Shown here piece by piece: positions 20,356-31,935 of a stretch of 64,000 bases of DNA. The first letter of the stretch is position 1. Each line of letters starts with the position of its first letter. Source of the DNA: Neoechinorhynchus agilis. Taxonomy: Eukaryota; Acanthocephala. A program made the translations under genes and the position numbers. Under the pieces are notes generated by a model. It did no database searches, was not told where the DNA came from, and saw only the letters and a list, made by a program, of their open reading frames with translations. Location of the stretch: positions 10,664,001 through 10,728,000 of the forward strand of contig CM121342.1 in assembly GCA_051530055.1 (NCBI GenBank), written 5' to 3'.

Positions 20356-21615
20356 CTACCCACTAACTAATGATTTTGGTTCCACTGAACTTCCAAGGGT
20401 ATTTTTAACTTTTGCATACACTGGTTCAATTAATTCTTTATGTTTTTTGTTTGCCACATGATTAATCATCTTTTCTAATATTTCAATGATTTGTGACGCT
20501 TGAACTTCTTCAGCCGTTATTTCCTTTGCCATGATTTCCTGGAACATTCGACGAATCCAGTCTAGATTCCATATACTGTAATCCTTATGAAGTCCAATAC
20601 GCAATCCTCTGCAATAAAAGGACAAATCGTGATTGATTGGTTTAAGCGATTCTTGGGTCCTTTCAGTGGCCTCCGAACTTTTCTCACTGTGCGATGATCC
20701 TGCACATTTAACAAGCTTCTTTTTTCTGGGAAATGATTTCCTGGCTTCACAATTAAAGACGTATTTCCGGCGCTTTGGGGCAGCTATAACGACTTCCTTC
20801 CGATCCAATGATTCAGACATTTTCGCTGATTTGTCGTTGACGCTTTCGGCAGCGCTAGGTTCTTCGCTCATTGGAAATGTGCGCTTTCTCTTCAGCGAGG
20901 CTTTCAACTCCTCAGAACTTTTTGCTGCGTCTAATCTTGCCTCTCGGATTGTTTCGCCGAATTTGTCGGCCAATTTCTGTATGAGGTATTTATACCGAAT
21001 GTTTTTTGTATTATTGTTCATCTGCAACAACATCGGAACTACTCCTGAGCGCTGGATTTCCTCCGCGGAGAATTCTCCATAGATCATTTCTCCAAATACT
21101 CGACATACCCAATCTCCGCTGATTATTGTAAAATTTTTGTCAATGCCGAAAGAGAGTTTATAGGCAATTTCTCCAAGCATTCCATTCTGCGTCGACGTTT
21201 CTCCTCTTAAATTATCCTTTTTGATTTTTTCTTTCATTAATATTTTATCTTTATTGTTTACCGGCTTTCTGCTGATTTCAGCCGAGCCTTTAGAAATCTT
21301 TTCATCACCACCTTTAGCCTTTGAGTCAGCCTTTATTTGCCATTCACTGATGTTTGAGGATAATTGGACTTTAACTTCATGACCCGTATCCTGTGCCGGA
21401 CGTTTGATTTCTGTATTTTCGAATGATTGTGAATTTTTTCTTTTGCGGTTCGCTACATTTTTATCTTCGGTTGAAGCTTTCGTCATATCTGGAGCTGATT
21501 GAACATTCGGAGGTCGAGTTCTCGTTTCGTCTTCTTTGCCGATATTGGTTTCTTGAGCCTTGTTCATCGATATTACTTTTATGGGAGTGATATGATCTAA
21601 GTTTGCATCATTCAC
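20356..21615 (-). CDS. 419-aa basic protein with two LEDGF-IBD-like domains
   Basis: Single open frame. The second Met (residue 17, MNKAQETN) is the first one kept in all copies and may be the true start. The Lys/Ser-rich N-terminal 140 residues include NRKRKNS. Domain 1 is about 147-226 (FGIDKNFTIISGDWVCRVF, FSAEEIQRSGVVPMLLQM, YLIQKLADKF). A linker carries LKRKRTF, PKRRKYVF and FPRKKKL, probable nuclear signals. Domain 2 is about 330-409 (LRIGLHKDYSIWNLDWIRRMF, ITAEEVQASQIIEILEKM, IEPVYAKVKNTL). The two domains are clearly related to each other. By eye they follow the helix spacing of the LEDGF/HRP2 integrase-binding domain, especially the pattern V/I-T, then I-I-x-x-L-x-K-M and Y-x-K-x-K-N. 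No PWWP domain is present. A chromatin tether or transcription cofactor role is inference only. Copies: 46986-48197, 49939-51150 and part of 58139-58230. Confidence 0.7.
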   Translation of the reverse strand: MNDANLDHITPIKVISMNKAQETNIGKEDETRTRPPNVQSAPDMTKASTEDKNVANRKRKNSQSFENTEIKRPAQDTGHEVKVQLSSNISEWQIKADSKAKGGDEKISKGSAEISRKPVNNKDKILMKEKIKKDNLRGETSTQNGMLGEIAYKLSFGIDKNFTIISGDWVCRVFGEMIYGEFSAEEIQRSGVVPMLLQMNNNTKNIRYKYLIQKLADKFGETIREARLDAAKSSEELKASLKRKRTFPMSEEPSAAESVNDKSAKMSESLDRKEVVIAAPKRRKYVFNCEARKSFPRKKKLVKCAGSSHSEKSSEATERTQESLKPINHDLSFYCRGLRIGLHKDYSIWNLDWIRRMFQEIMAKEITAEEVQASQIIEILEKMINHVANKKHKELIEPVYAKVKNTLGSSVEPKSLVSG

Positions 21616-21670
21616 GTTGCGCTTTTGAGACGGGAAATCACATTGTGTTTGTGTTTTCTCAATAGTACAT

Positions 21671-21955
21671 ATTTACTTGATTTTCCATGTTTATTGAATT
21701 GACAAATAATAGAAATACTAATTACAAAAATAATTTAAAGCTCAAGACGCTAAAAAACAATTCGAAACGTTTGCATAGAAAAAATAGATTCTTTATCACA
21801 ATGTTATCCTGTGGACTAAATAAGCTCGGGCAACGGTTGCGCCTTTGTCCACTTGAGCACCATTTAAAGCGTACCACTGTTTTCCCAATGAAAATTTAAA
21901 ATTAATTCTTGCTTTATTATTGAGTCCATCGGTTAAACTGAACGAAGCGATTATA
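21671..21955. repeat. 260-bp dispersed repeat upstream of the LEDGF-like gene
   Basis: Copy of the 13665-13925 repeat, placed within about 60 bases of the gene's 5' end on the minus strand. It may serve as promoter or 5' flank. The minus strand has AATAAA near 21690, so it could equally be the 3' end of a lost upstream gene. Confidence 0.6.
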
Positions 21956-22273
21956 TATATAACGGCGTGTACAAAATGTTTCTCGATATATCCTAATTTT
22001 TATCCGAATTTCGGTTGCAAATGTTTTAGGTAGTTGTTTTTGTTTTTCCCTCTCTCCATCAGCTTTATGATCGATCTCAAGATCCAGCCACGTGTTAGAG
22101 AGTGAAGAACTAAAACCTTTTCATATAAGGACTCCATTTTTGTCGATTGATTATGAATGTGTCGTCAGGTTTTTAATAATAAGCTTTTTCTATCCTTCTT
22201 TTTCATGTCTTTCATCGGTTCTTTTAACCAATTTGTTTCTTCAATCTTTAGACGTGACATTCCGTGTGTGTAT

Positions 22274-22771
22274 TCAAAGTAGTAATTTCCTTGCTCTATT
22301 TGTATTCGTGCTTTTTTCTCGCTTCAAGTTGCGACATGCTTCATATATAAAACCTCTATCTATAGCATCAAACGCTCTGCTAATATCTAATTGTACTACT
22401 GCTTTGTGCACCTTTGAGTGAGTACTGTTCAATCTATGAAGTTCTATCGATAAAGTGTTCACGCTTTTGCCCTTTATAAAACCATGAAAGATATTTGGGA
22501 TCTTTTTTTTTCGATAATAAATCCATAAGGTATTATTCAAGCACCTTTCCATAATAGAAATAACTGGGTTTTGAATTGCGATTAAACGCACCTCCGTTAG
22601 AGACATTATTCTGTTCTTATTTTTTGGAATTATCATCTTCTTCACTATGTTAAATTTCATTAGTTCAAAAAAGGACATGTCCTTATCCATTTTGGTCCAA
22701 AATAAAACTTTATTTCGTTCATCTAGCATATCCATTACCTTGGGAGAGACATCTTTTCCATTCATGGCCAA
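22274..22771 (-). pseudogene. LINE-B RT N-terminal part
   Basis: A 165-codon frame with NIVKKMIIPKNKN, RLIAIQNPVISIMER, FHGFIKGKSVNTLS and LDISRAFDAIDRGF. The first catalytic Asp is present. The rest of the palm is absent because the element ends near 22100, where unrelated AT-rich sequence begins. Confidence 0.8.
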
Positions 22772-24018
22772 AGAGGAGTTGCCCTTCCAACTTTTAAGTA
22801 CCTGTTCTATATTTATATCCCCGAAGGAACATTTTTCCTTCTCAGTCCATATGTATGGGTTTTTTTGCCCCCAATATATGGTATAATAAAATCCGTTCTA
22901 TTACATTAGTGTATGAAATTTCCCCTATCCGAGAGGCTGCTTTCATTTTCCAGTCAGTTCTCCTTTTCTTTAAAATTGTGTCCCAGAATTTTTTCTTCAG
23001 AATGCCTGAAAGTGATAGATTTAATCTATCTTTTTCTATACTCTCCTAATATAAATTTTTATAAAATTTCCCCATCCAGTACTGAGAACCCAGAGAATCT
23101 CCGTTGGCTTCGCAAATTCGTGCCATGCGGTAGTTCGCTGCATTTGGTCCAAAAGCACGATTACTCCTAACTGGCCTAACAGTAATTTGTAATTTTTTTT
23201 TGCAGCAATCGATACCATGCTATTAAATGCCCCCATAGAAACCATACCTTTATCATTTAACAGAGATGATAGGGTTTCATTAAAAAGCTTAATGGCCACA
23301 GGACTATAAAAATCGACTTTTGTTCTCAGTCCATAGGAACCTAGAATATATATTAGCATGTCATGGCCCATTTTTTTGTTATCAAAAAATTGTCCGGTAA
23401 CATTTGCCACCAAGTTTAATTCCTTCCTGGAGAACATGAGGTCTAAATAAGAGTGAGAGTTTTTCGAGTGGAAGGTGGGTGAGCTCGACATATGAACGTT
23501 ATAGTTCGAAGACCAGTGATTCAGTGCCACCGCCCCATTTGAGTTAAAGTCCCCTAGTATCAAGTCCGGTTTCCATTCTAGCAACCATTTCTCTACGTTT
23601 TTTTTGAAGAAAGATATTTTTTGGGAGCTATATATAAGTTGCCTACAATGAGACTAGCCAGATTAAATCCTTCTTCCTTTAAAAAATTACTTATCGAAAT
23701 TATTTGGATTGCATAGTTTACGGTTTTGGATTGCACTAATAATTTTGGACAGAGGGACTTATGAACCGTTGTTTGTAATCCTCCCGAGAAACCCATTTTA
23801 TTATTAGGGCATTACCGTTATTTATAGGTGCTAATACTACAGTAATGTAATCCAAGTTTTCAATCAGGGATTGTTGTCCTGTCTCCTGCATACAAAATTT
23901 TTTCGTAGAGTCCCAATTTATCGCCTGTTTCAAGAAATTAGATAATGTTGAAATTTTCGAAACATTATATGTTATAATATTAAAATTATGACTTAGGTAA
24001 TTTATGGGCCTTATCATA

Positions 24019-25260
24019 TTAAATTTTGTTTGATAATGAGGTTTTCCCCCTTTTACCTCCCGTGATTCCATTTCTATTTGATATTATGCTTCCTCCTCTG
24101 CTCTTTTTTGTAATTTGCTTTTCTGGTTGCGCCACCTTTCCACTGTTACCAGATGTAATTACTATTTCCTCTATGTCTGAACTTGATTCTGATGAAACTT
24201 CACTGCCCCCTCGCCCTCCGCAGTTGGGGCAACACTGTCTATTAATGCTACTACATTGTTCCTTACCGTGGTTTTCTGAGCAAAACACACATTTGATTTC
24301 GTTATTGCACTCCCAGGTTCTGTGCCCTTTTGGCATTGGGTTAGAATGAAATCATGTATTGATGTTTTATTTTGACTTGAAAATTCTATCCAGTAAGCCA
24401 AAAACGGAAAATTGCGTCCTTTAATTTTATTAATCGTGTCTTGGGTTCCCGCAACTAAAATCGCATATGGATCCATTGTTGGATTTTTTCTTAAATATTT
24501 AATTGGGTCAACGCCAAACACTTTTTTTATCTCCTGGAACTCTTCCTTACTGAGGTCTGGAGGTGGATTAAGCATAGGAATAGTAGATCCCCGAGATATA
24601 TCGTCAAATGTAATTTTCTTTTCCTCAAAAATTCCTTTAAAACTTTTTAAGCCATCCATTCCGAAGAAAAAAATCAAAACTACCCATTTGGTGTTCACCA
24701 CATTTTTAATTTGGAATACCAGCTGTTTCGTAAGCTTACTAGGTTCTAAGAACTTTTTATAAGATTCCTTTATTAGACAGTTTATCGTTAAATTTCCCAA
24801 TCCTCTTTTAGTCTAGGCAATCTCTGGAATGCTGTTCCCATCCTCAAGTTACCCAAATCATGGTGGGGCCGAAAAACCATTATTATTGAGACCCACTGTT
24901 TCATATTCACCCCTTTGCCGACTGTAGACTTGGTGGGGGTCCGCAAAAACGTTATCCGTCATAACCACCTCATCTTCTTTATTTTCTGAGCAGTTTTCCT
25001 TCAGATTCCTTCTTTGGTGGTGGGCCAGAAAAACACTATCATTAATAACCACCTTTTTCTCCGGGTAACGTGGATATCGCACACACTCATAACTAACCTA
25101 AGCAGGATCTTCATCCACTTCCATTCCTCTTTCTATAGAAGGTTCCTTCGCATTATCATAATCAACCTCCATCTGACCCCCTCCTCGGTCATCCGGAGGA
25201 TCGGGGTCCCATAAATCTCGATCATTCGAACTTTGTGTCAGAGCGCAGTTTTTTTAACAA
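24019..25260 (-). pseudogene. LINE-B ORF1, gag-like
   Basis: Pieces in three frames: N-terminal DPDPPDDRGG (about 25215-25180), repeated Asn-rich segments each ending FLAHH- or FADPH-type motifs (25082-24858), the gag core (24800-24330: FLEPSKLTKQLVFQIKN, IPMLNPPPDLSKEEFQEIKK, YAILVAGT) and the zinc-knuckle and acidic tail (24336-24019). It corresponds residue for residue with LINE-C ORF1 in the core. Confidence 0.75.
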
Positions 25261-25427
25261 AGAATTGCGCGACATGTGATTATTGTACCCAAGGCGATTA
25301 AGTAAAGACACACACAAACTGTGAATCATTTAGAACGAAAAAAAACCGTGCGCTATTTTTTGTTTAATTTTGCGCTCTGATAAAATCAAAGAAACAGCCT
25401 AGTAAGCAGCCGATATCTTCTAGTATA

Positions 25428-26639
25428 TTGGAAGATATGGCCACTACACTTTCCGGTTCAAGTTTTCCTCTGGTTTCGGACGTAGTTATTTCCCACACGT
25501 GTGATTGTCAGGTTAGGATTTATTGTGCCCCAGTTTCTAACATTATTAAACGTCCAACCAAGAAGGATGATTTTGCTGTGAAGATCTCAAAGGAAGCTTT
25601 GGGTACCAGATCACCTGCTGAGCTTACACGAACCTATTTTTCACGTTATTTGGTCATTGGCGGCAAAGCGTCTCTTAGGCATTTCAACATCAAGAGGTTA
25701 TTCGCTGCCAAGTTTCATATTATCTTCTGCTTTTTCAATGCGGAAGGGAGGGACTTATTTTTCAAAATGTTGACGGGCTTGGATATTACGTTTGTTTATC
25801 TTTCAAGAAGGGTGACCATTAGAATGTTTAATGCGCCTCAAGAACTGGATGCAGAAGGTTTTCGATTGGTAGAGAAGGAATTAGGTGTGAAACCGATAAA
25901 ATACCTATTCAGTCCAAATTCGGTTTCAGCATATTCACTTCTTTGTTCTGCCCCGGTGGAGACTGCAGACATATTGGCTTCCTCAGGTCGTGCTATCATG
26001 TCACACTGGGTGACCTTCTCCAGGTATCAGGAGTCAATTTACGACTTCAACCTGACTATATGCCAAAAATGCTCTGTATGGGGACATACGGAATCAGGCT
26101 GCAAGTCTTCGCCGAGATGCATCTTTTGCGCTGGCTCCCACCATAAAAGGGACCGTAAGGCACAGGATAATCCTCTCTGCGCGAATTGTGGAAAGAGACA
26201 CCCAGCCTTTGCTAGGAAGTGCAAGTCTCACACAATCCTTCATGGATACAGAGAATAGTAAGGGATGGGCTACTTACAATCCTCATCCAGTTCACAGTGC
26301 TGACAACACTAAACAATCTGTTCGTAAGAAAGTGCAGCCTTGTATCTTGGAGGACATTTCACCCTTCCCTACTGACTCTATTACTATATCCCACTCATCA
26401 TCCCAAATGAGTTTAAACTTTGAAAACGAATTCTCTTAAAATCCATGCTTGCGTGGATTGTTGAGGGACTGACAAATCCGGATTTTGCTTCTCTTGCAAA
26501 TGGACTATCCTTACAAGAAAATACCTCATTTAATAAAATTAGGGAAATGATTAATTTCTCTTCTACGAAAAGACAAATCTCACCATACTCTAGAGAATTG
26601 GACGAATCAAATCCAAAACGTAACAGATCTTAATATAAC
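25428..26639 (+). pseudogene. LINE-C ORF1, gag-like with zinc knuckles
   Basis: The first frame gives 276 residues from MEDMATTLSG. A gag core with RPTKKDDFAVKISKEA and LGVKPIKYLF is followed by knuckles CQKCSVWGHTESGC, CIFCAGSHHKRD (final Cys lost) and CANCGKRHPAFARKC. Further coding continues in other frames to about 26639 (FTLLTLLLYPTHHPK, then a Ser/Asn-rich tail). Unlike LINE-A, -B and -G it has no DPPD motif at the N terminus. Confidence 0.85.
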
Positions 26640-29279
26640 GGCAGAGCCTCTATGGACCCCTGACTCAAATTTTTCTTTTATAACACATAATGCCTCTAGA
26701 GCATATAAACTTCCCACTCACCTTTCTGACTGTATAAACTCTTCTTATACGGATCTTCTCTTTTTTTCCAGAAACTGGTCCATTATCCAAACTATAAGTG
26801 CTTTCTCTTATCTCCACGTTTTACTAATCCCTCATCTAGTATAGGATTTTCCGGCGGACTTCAACTTTTTATCCTGGATTAGTATGCCCCGAGCTGCTCT
26901 TTCAGGAGAAGAACGAGATCTTTGCGATCCAGATCGTGTCTATTAAAAACGCTCTATACGGCTCCTTCTCACCCTCTAATCTCCATTTAACGATATGCAA
27001 TCTCTATATTCAACCCAAGAAAGTTAACTCTTTTACCAAAATGTATATTAACTTCTTATTATTTTGAGATCCCGACTTTTTAGTTGGGGACTTCAATACT
27101 AATTTTTTCTCAGGCCTCAGACCGTTCTTTAAATCTCAAGACTTTTTATTACCTAAATTTCCATCTTTTCATAACTTTAGTTCAAACAGGCACTCCTTTT
27201 TGGATGGTGCAATTCTTAAAAAGAACTTTCCGTTACTCTTTTATCCCTCTCATTAATTACAGGTCCAGTATCTCCTGGGACATGGTTTTATTTTATTTCA
27301 ATCCAACGGACTCTCACTTAGAGATTTTATTATTTTAAATGACATATCCATACGAAATTTTAATAATGAACTTAGTTCCTTGTTCTCTAAAAGGAACTTG
27401 ATTTCTTTTAGCATCTTTAACGACCTCATTTTACTTTCTGTAAAGAAACATCTTATCACTCAATCTTACATTAAGCGTCCTCCTGTATGTAGGACTGCAA
27501 ATATTTTTTATAAAAAAGCAATCATTGCTAATCTTTTTAATAACAAAACTCTTCATGATTTCCTCATGAAGAAATTTTACACTGAAAAATTCTTCTTTCA
27601 GATTGAACAGGAGACGAAAACCCTAGTGAATCTCAAACTTTTTGGCAAAGGTTTTTTGTCGACCATTTTAAACAAAAAACCATCTTGTTGGAGAGCAAAG
27701 GCTGCCAATTGGATTGATTCAATTTCTTATCCCAAGGTGATTGAGGAAATTTTAAATGCGCATACATTCTCGGCTAACGCAGCCCCTCCTCTTCCCATTT
27801 TTAATAAAAAATTATTCTCTTGGAACTTAGAAATTAATTTTCTATTGGAATCGTGTAGATATCACGGTTCCGTGTCTAATAATTCAATGAGCTGCTCCCC
27901 GAAAATCTTCGCTGCTATTAGCGAAGAGATTAAATGTTTATTCTTTTCAAAATTAAAATTTACAAAACTAGATTTTGATGATCTTCTTCATATTAATATA
28001 GTGAAGAAAGTCTTTTTACCGAAAACCAAGGGTATTATTTCAAAACCGGCTCATATTAGAGTAATTTTAATTCAGAATCCTATAATCTCCTGCGTAGAAA
28101 GAGTTGTAAATTGACTTTTATACACGTTTTGGGAAACTAAGAAGCTTATTCCTTCTTACTTCCATGGTTTTATCAAAGGTAAAGGCGTTAACACCTTACT
28201 TGATTCCCTTAACTGTATGAACAATATTAAATTTGTTCAAAAAATTCTTATTCAGCTTGACCTGAACAAAGCATTTGATGCTTTGGATAGAACCTTTTTA
28301 TACAAAGCTCTTGAGGAGCTAAAAATTCCTCTGAATCTTATAAAAAAATCAATTACTTACTTGAATCAAAGTCCTTTTATTATGAGGTGGATCCCTCAAA
28401 AACCAAATTCTTTTCCCGCTTGGGGGTCCCCCAAGGCTCTTTACTATCCCCTATTCTCTTCCTTATCTGCCTTATTTTTATCTTTAAGAAATTGAAACTA
28501 CCCAGGGGTATCTTTCCTCTTATATATGCAGACGATATCTTTCTCTTCTGCAAGGCCAGGTCTTGTCCCTCTCTTTTATGCAACATTCAAGCAGCTCTGA
28601 GTACCCTTAGCTCAGAGTTGAAATTGGCTAATCTAGCCACCAATACGAATAAAACCTTTTTTATCCCCCTCACTAACTCGCTCTCTTCTTGGAAAGTTTT
28701 AATCAATAATTTAATTAAACACCACAATTTTAACTCCTCCAACATTAAGAAATTTACCAGGGTTCTAGGAATCGACTTCCCCTCCAAGACATTTAGATTT
28801 TAATTAATTCTTCGATTAATAATACCTTTCTAAAAATCAAATATGTTCTTAATAGAGCCAGATATCTTGATTTGAATTTTAACATTATATTAACCGTTCT
28901 AAAAACTCTCATTGGAGGATCCATCTGTTTTTTCGGGAGAGGTCGCCCTCCTGAACTTAGGTTTGCCTTCTTTTTTAGATGTTTTAATAAGCTTCATAAA
29001 CTTTTATCAAATTATAATCTTATCCATGAGCCTCTTTTATCTTTCCTCTCACGCTTATTTTTGGGAAAAATCTTATTCTTCCCTTCATTTTCTAATAAAG
29101 GTAAGTTCTTTATATCTAATGAACAGGTATTCTACTTTCCCTCTCCTTCTAAGCCTAACTTCAGCGCACAATGCTCCAACACAATTCGATTGGAATTCAA
29201 TGATGCACACACTTTTTTTACAATAAGTAATTTCTTAATGGATAAAGATAGGAAATGGTTAATGGCAAGAAAGTAATAC
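26640..29279 (+). pseudogene. LINE-C ORF2: APE endonuclease, RT, C-terminal domain
   Basis: The endonuclease is heavily broken (26640-27340; GFSGGLQ and GDFNT-like blocks readable). The linker and RT are well kept: WRAKAANWIDSISYPKVIEE, NIVKKVFLPKTKG, VILIQNPIISCVERV, FHGFIKGKGVNTL, QLDLNKAFDALDR, GVPQGSLLSPILFLI and YADDIFLFCKAR. The C-terminal block IGGSICFFGRGRPPELRFAFF (28905-28975) ends at LMARK and stop, 29276. Catalytic Asp residues are present. There is an in-frame stop after CVERVVN and frame changes near 28480 and 28803. Confidence 0.88.
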
Positions 29280-29461
29280 TACCAGGATAAAAGATTAATC
29301 TGGTCTTTTGGACCTCCGAGGTGGTCTGAGATCGACCTAATACCTGAGGTTCAACAGAGCAGACGAAGGACCAACGATAACTTCTAGACTAACGAAAAAT
29401 CCTAGTTGTTATCTTACTAGTTGTATGGCCGTGTTAAATAAATAAATAAAATCAAGTAAAT

Positions 29462-31545
29462 GCAGTTGAATACTTATCACACATCGCGAACAAGCGTTCG
29501 TTCATGCGCTCTAATATAGTTGGGAACAAAAATTGCGCTAAAGCGAAACCAAAGGAAAAGGTACCACCAGATCCTCCGGATATTCGAGGGAGAATTATGA
29601 TAAAGAACAACAACAAGGTTGATTTGTCTGCAAGTGAGAAGGGAGTTCTCGCCGGTAGGCTTCGGTTAAAGCCCGTGGCACATCCCCGTTTAAAGCATTA
29701 CATCGTGAACCCACTAGTCTTGATTTTTTGGTTCCATCCTCAGACTCTTCTCCCCCGCCCAACTGGGTGAGCAATTCTCCATCTTTCTTAAGAGAATCTC
29801 TCAGCCCTCAGAAGCTGGGTCACATTTCTCATGACGATTTGGTTCCTGGTCTTATCAAAGAAATTAACCAACTAAAAGAACTAGTGAGCTCTGTTATCCA
29901 AATTATTAAAATAAATTTCCTGGCCATCCGAAATAAAAATGACAATTCGGTTTATACAATTAACGCAGCAATTAAAAGGTCACACTTCCCTCCTCTCAAG
30001 GAAACTGATTTAATAAGCAAGCGAGGGAGATCCTCATCGTTCTCCGAGTAAATGACTAGATCCCTGGATTCACCTTCTCAATCTATAATGCTTCTAGAGG
30101 TTCATACCACCCTTCTAAAATTTTTCAAATTGTATCAGATACTTTGGCAGATATATTATTTTTTCAAGAGTCGGGATTTCGTACTCTTGTTAATCTACAA
30201 ATATATTAAGTTGTCGTGCTGAATCCCATGTCATCCTAGGGAAACTTGTTAATGGGCTTCTCCGGTGGTTTACAAATTTTTGTTAAAAAGTCCCTAAAAC
30301 CTAAAATGCTATTTCAACTCAAGAATGATATATTTGCAATACAAAAAATTGCTATTAGGAACCCACTTTCCTCTATTAATCCATCAACAGGCGAAATACT
30401 CACCATAGCAAATTTTTATGTCGTGCCTCGGAAAGCGAGCTGCTTTATAAAGAATTACATAAATATAATTACCTTATGGGACCCTGACATCATTTGTGGT
30501 GATTTTAACAGCAATGGCCTTTGTGCCTTTATTTCCTTTTTCAGGGAATATCGAGTGCTCCTCTCTGAGTATGCATCCTTTCATAATTATACTAAGAACC
30601 ATCATTCCTTTTCGGAGGGAGCTTTTATCACAACATCGATTGGGTCTAATTCTTGTCCTATCATCCAAGCTCAATCTCAACAATATTTAGGACATGATTT
30701 TATTCGACGTTGATCGAATTAAATCTAGAAGTCGTCTTGAGGCCAATACTCGATCCATTGAAGAATTTAATTCCCAAATATACTCGCTCTTATCATCTAA
30801 CAACACTATTACTTTAACAAACTTAAATAATATAATTACTACCGCTATGAATACTCATCTCACTAAATATCGTTTTATTAAGACAAACTTTATGCGCTCC
30901 AGCAGCTTCCTGCTGCAGCGAATCAGCGCGGCGATCCAACACGGCAATGCCGCGGCCATCAAGGAAGCTGCCGAACAATCATAACGTATGAGTGTGTAAT
31001 GAATAATAATAATCTAAATAAGCAAATTTTTTTGATAAATATTCTATACTTGCCAATTTGAGAAATGATGTGACCCTCCAGAAGGATGCTATTTCCAAAT
31101 TCTTTTCTACAGTGCATTATGATTCCCTCGCTCGGGATAAAAAGCGACTTTTATCAGTGTCAGCGTTCACTAAAGAATTTTGGAATAAAATTCTTAAACG
31201 GATATTTATTTCTTGGAAATATTTGGCTGTAAATTGGATTGGGACAATTTCTTACCCAGCAGTAGTCGAACAAATTCTTAATGCTCACACATTCTCCACT
31301 TTCCTGCACCCACCTTTGTCTACCTTCACTGATAAACATTTTAGTTGGTACTTCACTACTGCCGAGCTTTAAAAATTCTGGAAAATTAATCCCTCTAGGG
31401 CAAATAACTTTTCTTGTTTCTCCCTCTTAAGTTTTTCATTAGTCTCCGAAGGGAATAAGATCTGTTTCTCTGAAAATTTTTACGACAAAATCAATATAAA
31501 TGACTTAATCGAGATGAATATTGTCAGGAAAATTAACTGAACGAG
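29462..31545 (+). mobile_element. LINE-G, 5' half of an APE-type LINE, 3' truncated
   Basis: Starts at MRSNIVGNKN (29504) with VPPDPPDIRG near the N terminus. ORF1 is short and seems to lack the zinc knuckles: the core is missing and an internal Ser/Pro-rich piece follows to 30051. ORF2 has MGFSGGLQIFVKKS, DIICGDFNSNG and YLGHDF (endonuclease, 30246-30713). Then comes a linker (LLSVSAFTKEFWNKIL, WIGTISYPAVVEQIL, 31058-31372). The element stops near 31540 before the RT. An RLE-type LINE tip (30885-31010) is inserted in it. Nearly the same 40-base sequence flanks both ends (29454-29492 and 31550-31592). Confidence 0.8.
30885..31012 (+). mobile_element. 3' tip of RLE-type LINE inserted in LINE-G
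   Basis: SSSFLLQRISAAIQHGNAAAI matches the last block of the RLE-type LINE (FLRQNIGLAIQRGNAAS), followed by a stop at 30982 and an A-rich stretch to about 31012. GC-rich codons here contrast with the AT-rich LINE-G on both sides. It is a very short 5'-truncated insertion of about 130 bases. Confidence 0.7.
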
Positions 31546-31547
31546 GC

Positions 31548-31728
31548 GATTAAGTAAATGCAGTTGAATGCTTATCACACATTCGAAACATCAAAATCAA
31601 TTTAATTTCCACAGTTCATAATGTGATTGGCTATTGTTGAGGAAGCATCGTAACGCCTAAATGCTTTTTTCTGTGTTGTGCGATCCCTTTCTTTAGTCTT
31701 GGTTTGATTTCTACCACAAATTTAGCTG
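31548..31728 (-). pseudogene. Penelope-like GIY-YIG fragment
   Basis: Matches 48570-48760 and carries the IKPRLKKGIAQHKR-type segment on the minus strand. Truncated at TTAGCTG (31728). It marks the right side of LINE-G. Confidence 0.55.
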
Positions 31729-31860
31729 GGCGCCTTTATTTTAGCAAATCGTCCATAACGTAACTGTCACAAAGCATCTATTTTGAAATAACGGTCAGAG
31801 TGCATAACGATGAGACTCGAGTTTTCTACATAAAGCCCTTTCTCGGTTTGTGTTCACACA
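31729..31860. other. Unassigned spacer
   Basis: AT-rich, no coding region. It lies between a Penelope fragment and the 5' side of LINE-D. Confidence 0.3.
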
Positions 31861-31935
31861 AAAAAATCGTTTTTTCGATAGAAAATTAACGAATTTGACG
31901 GTTATTTGAATTGATGAATTTGCGCATCAAGGAAA

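Larger units (their letters stand above)
22100..25274 (-). mobile_element. LINE-B, APE-type non-LTR retrotransposon, 3' truncated
   Basis: The minus-strand element starts near 25274 with MSRNSLLKK and a DPDPPDDRGGG motif, like LINE-A and LINE-G. ORF1 has the conserved block FGVDPIKYL, one good knuckle (CVFCSENHGKEQC) and an acidic Ser tail. ORF2 has MGFSGGLQ, LILGDFNSNG, HSYLDLMFS and GHDMLI (endonuclease), then VRLIAIQNPVISIMERC, FHGFIKGKSV and QLDISRAFDAID (RT fingers and first Asp). The element stops before the YADD box. It lies head to head with LINE-C. Multiple frame breaks. Confidence 0.85.
25307..29453 (+). mobile_element. LINE-C, full-length APE-type LINE with 7-bp target duplication
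   Basis: The element is bounded by AAGTAAA at 25300-25306 and 29454-29460. The joined outer flanks (GGCGATT-AAGTAAA-TGCAGTTG) match the uninterrupted sequence at 31545-31570 and 48570-48592, which shows the empty site. It has a 5' UTR of about 120 bases, ORF1, ORF2 and a 3' end AAATAAATAAATAAAATC. This is the only main-group LINE here whose both ends and empty site can be read. It carries several frame breaks, so it is not active as read. Confidence 0.9.

Noticed and set aside
20356-21615. PWWP domain that would make the 419-aa protein a classical LEDGF/HDGF
   Set aside because: I looked through the N-terminal 140 residues and found no PWWP-like motif or fold pattern.
21687-21899. Plus-strand 70-codon frame repeated at 48317 and 51270
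   Set aside because: It lies in the 260-bp repeat and is Lys/Asn-rich low complexity. Its recurrence follows from the repeat and not from coding constraint.
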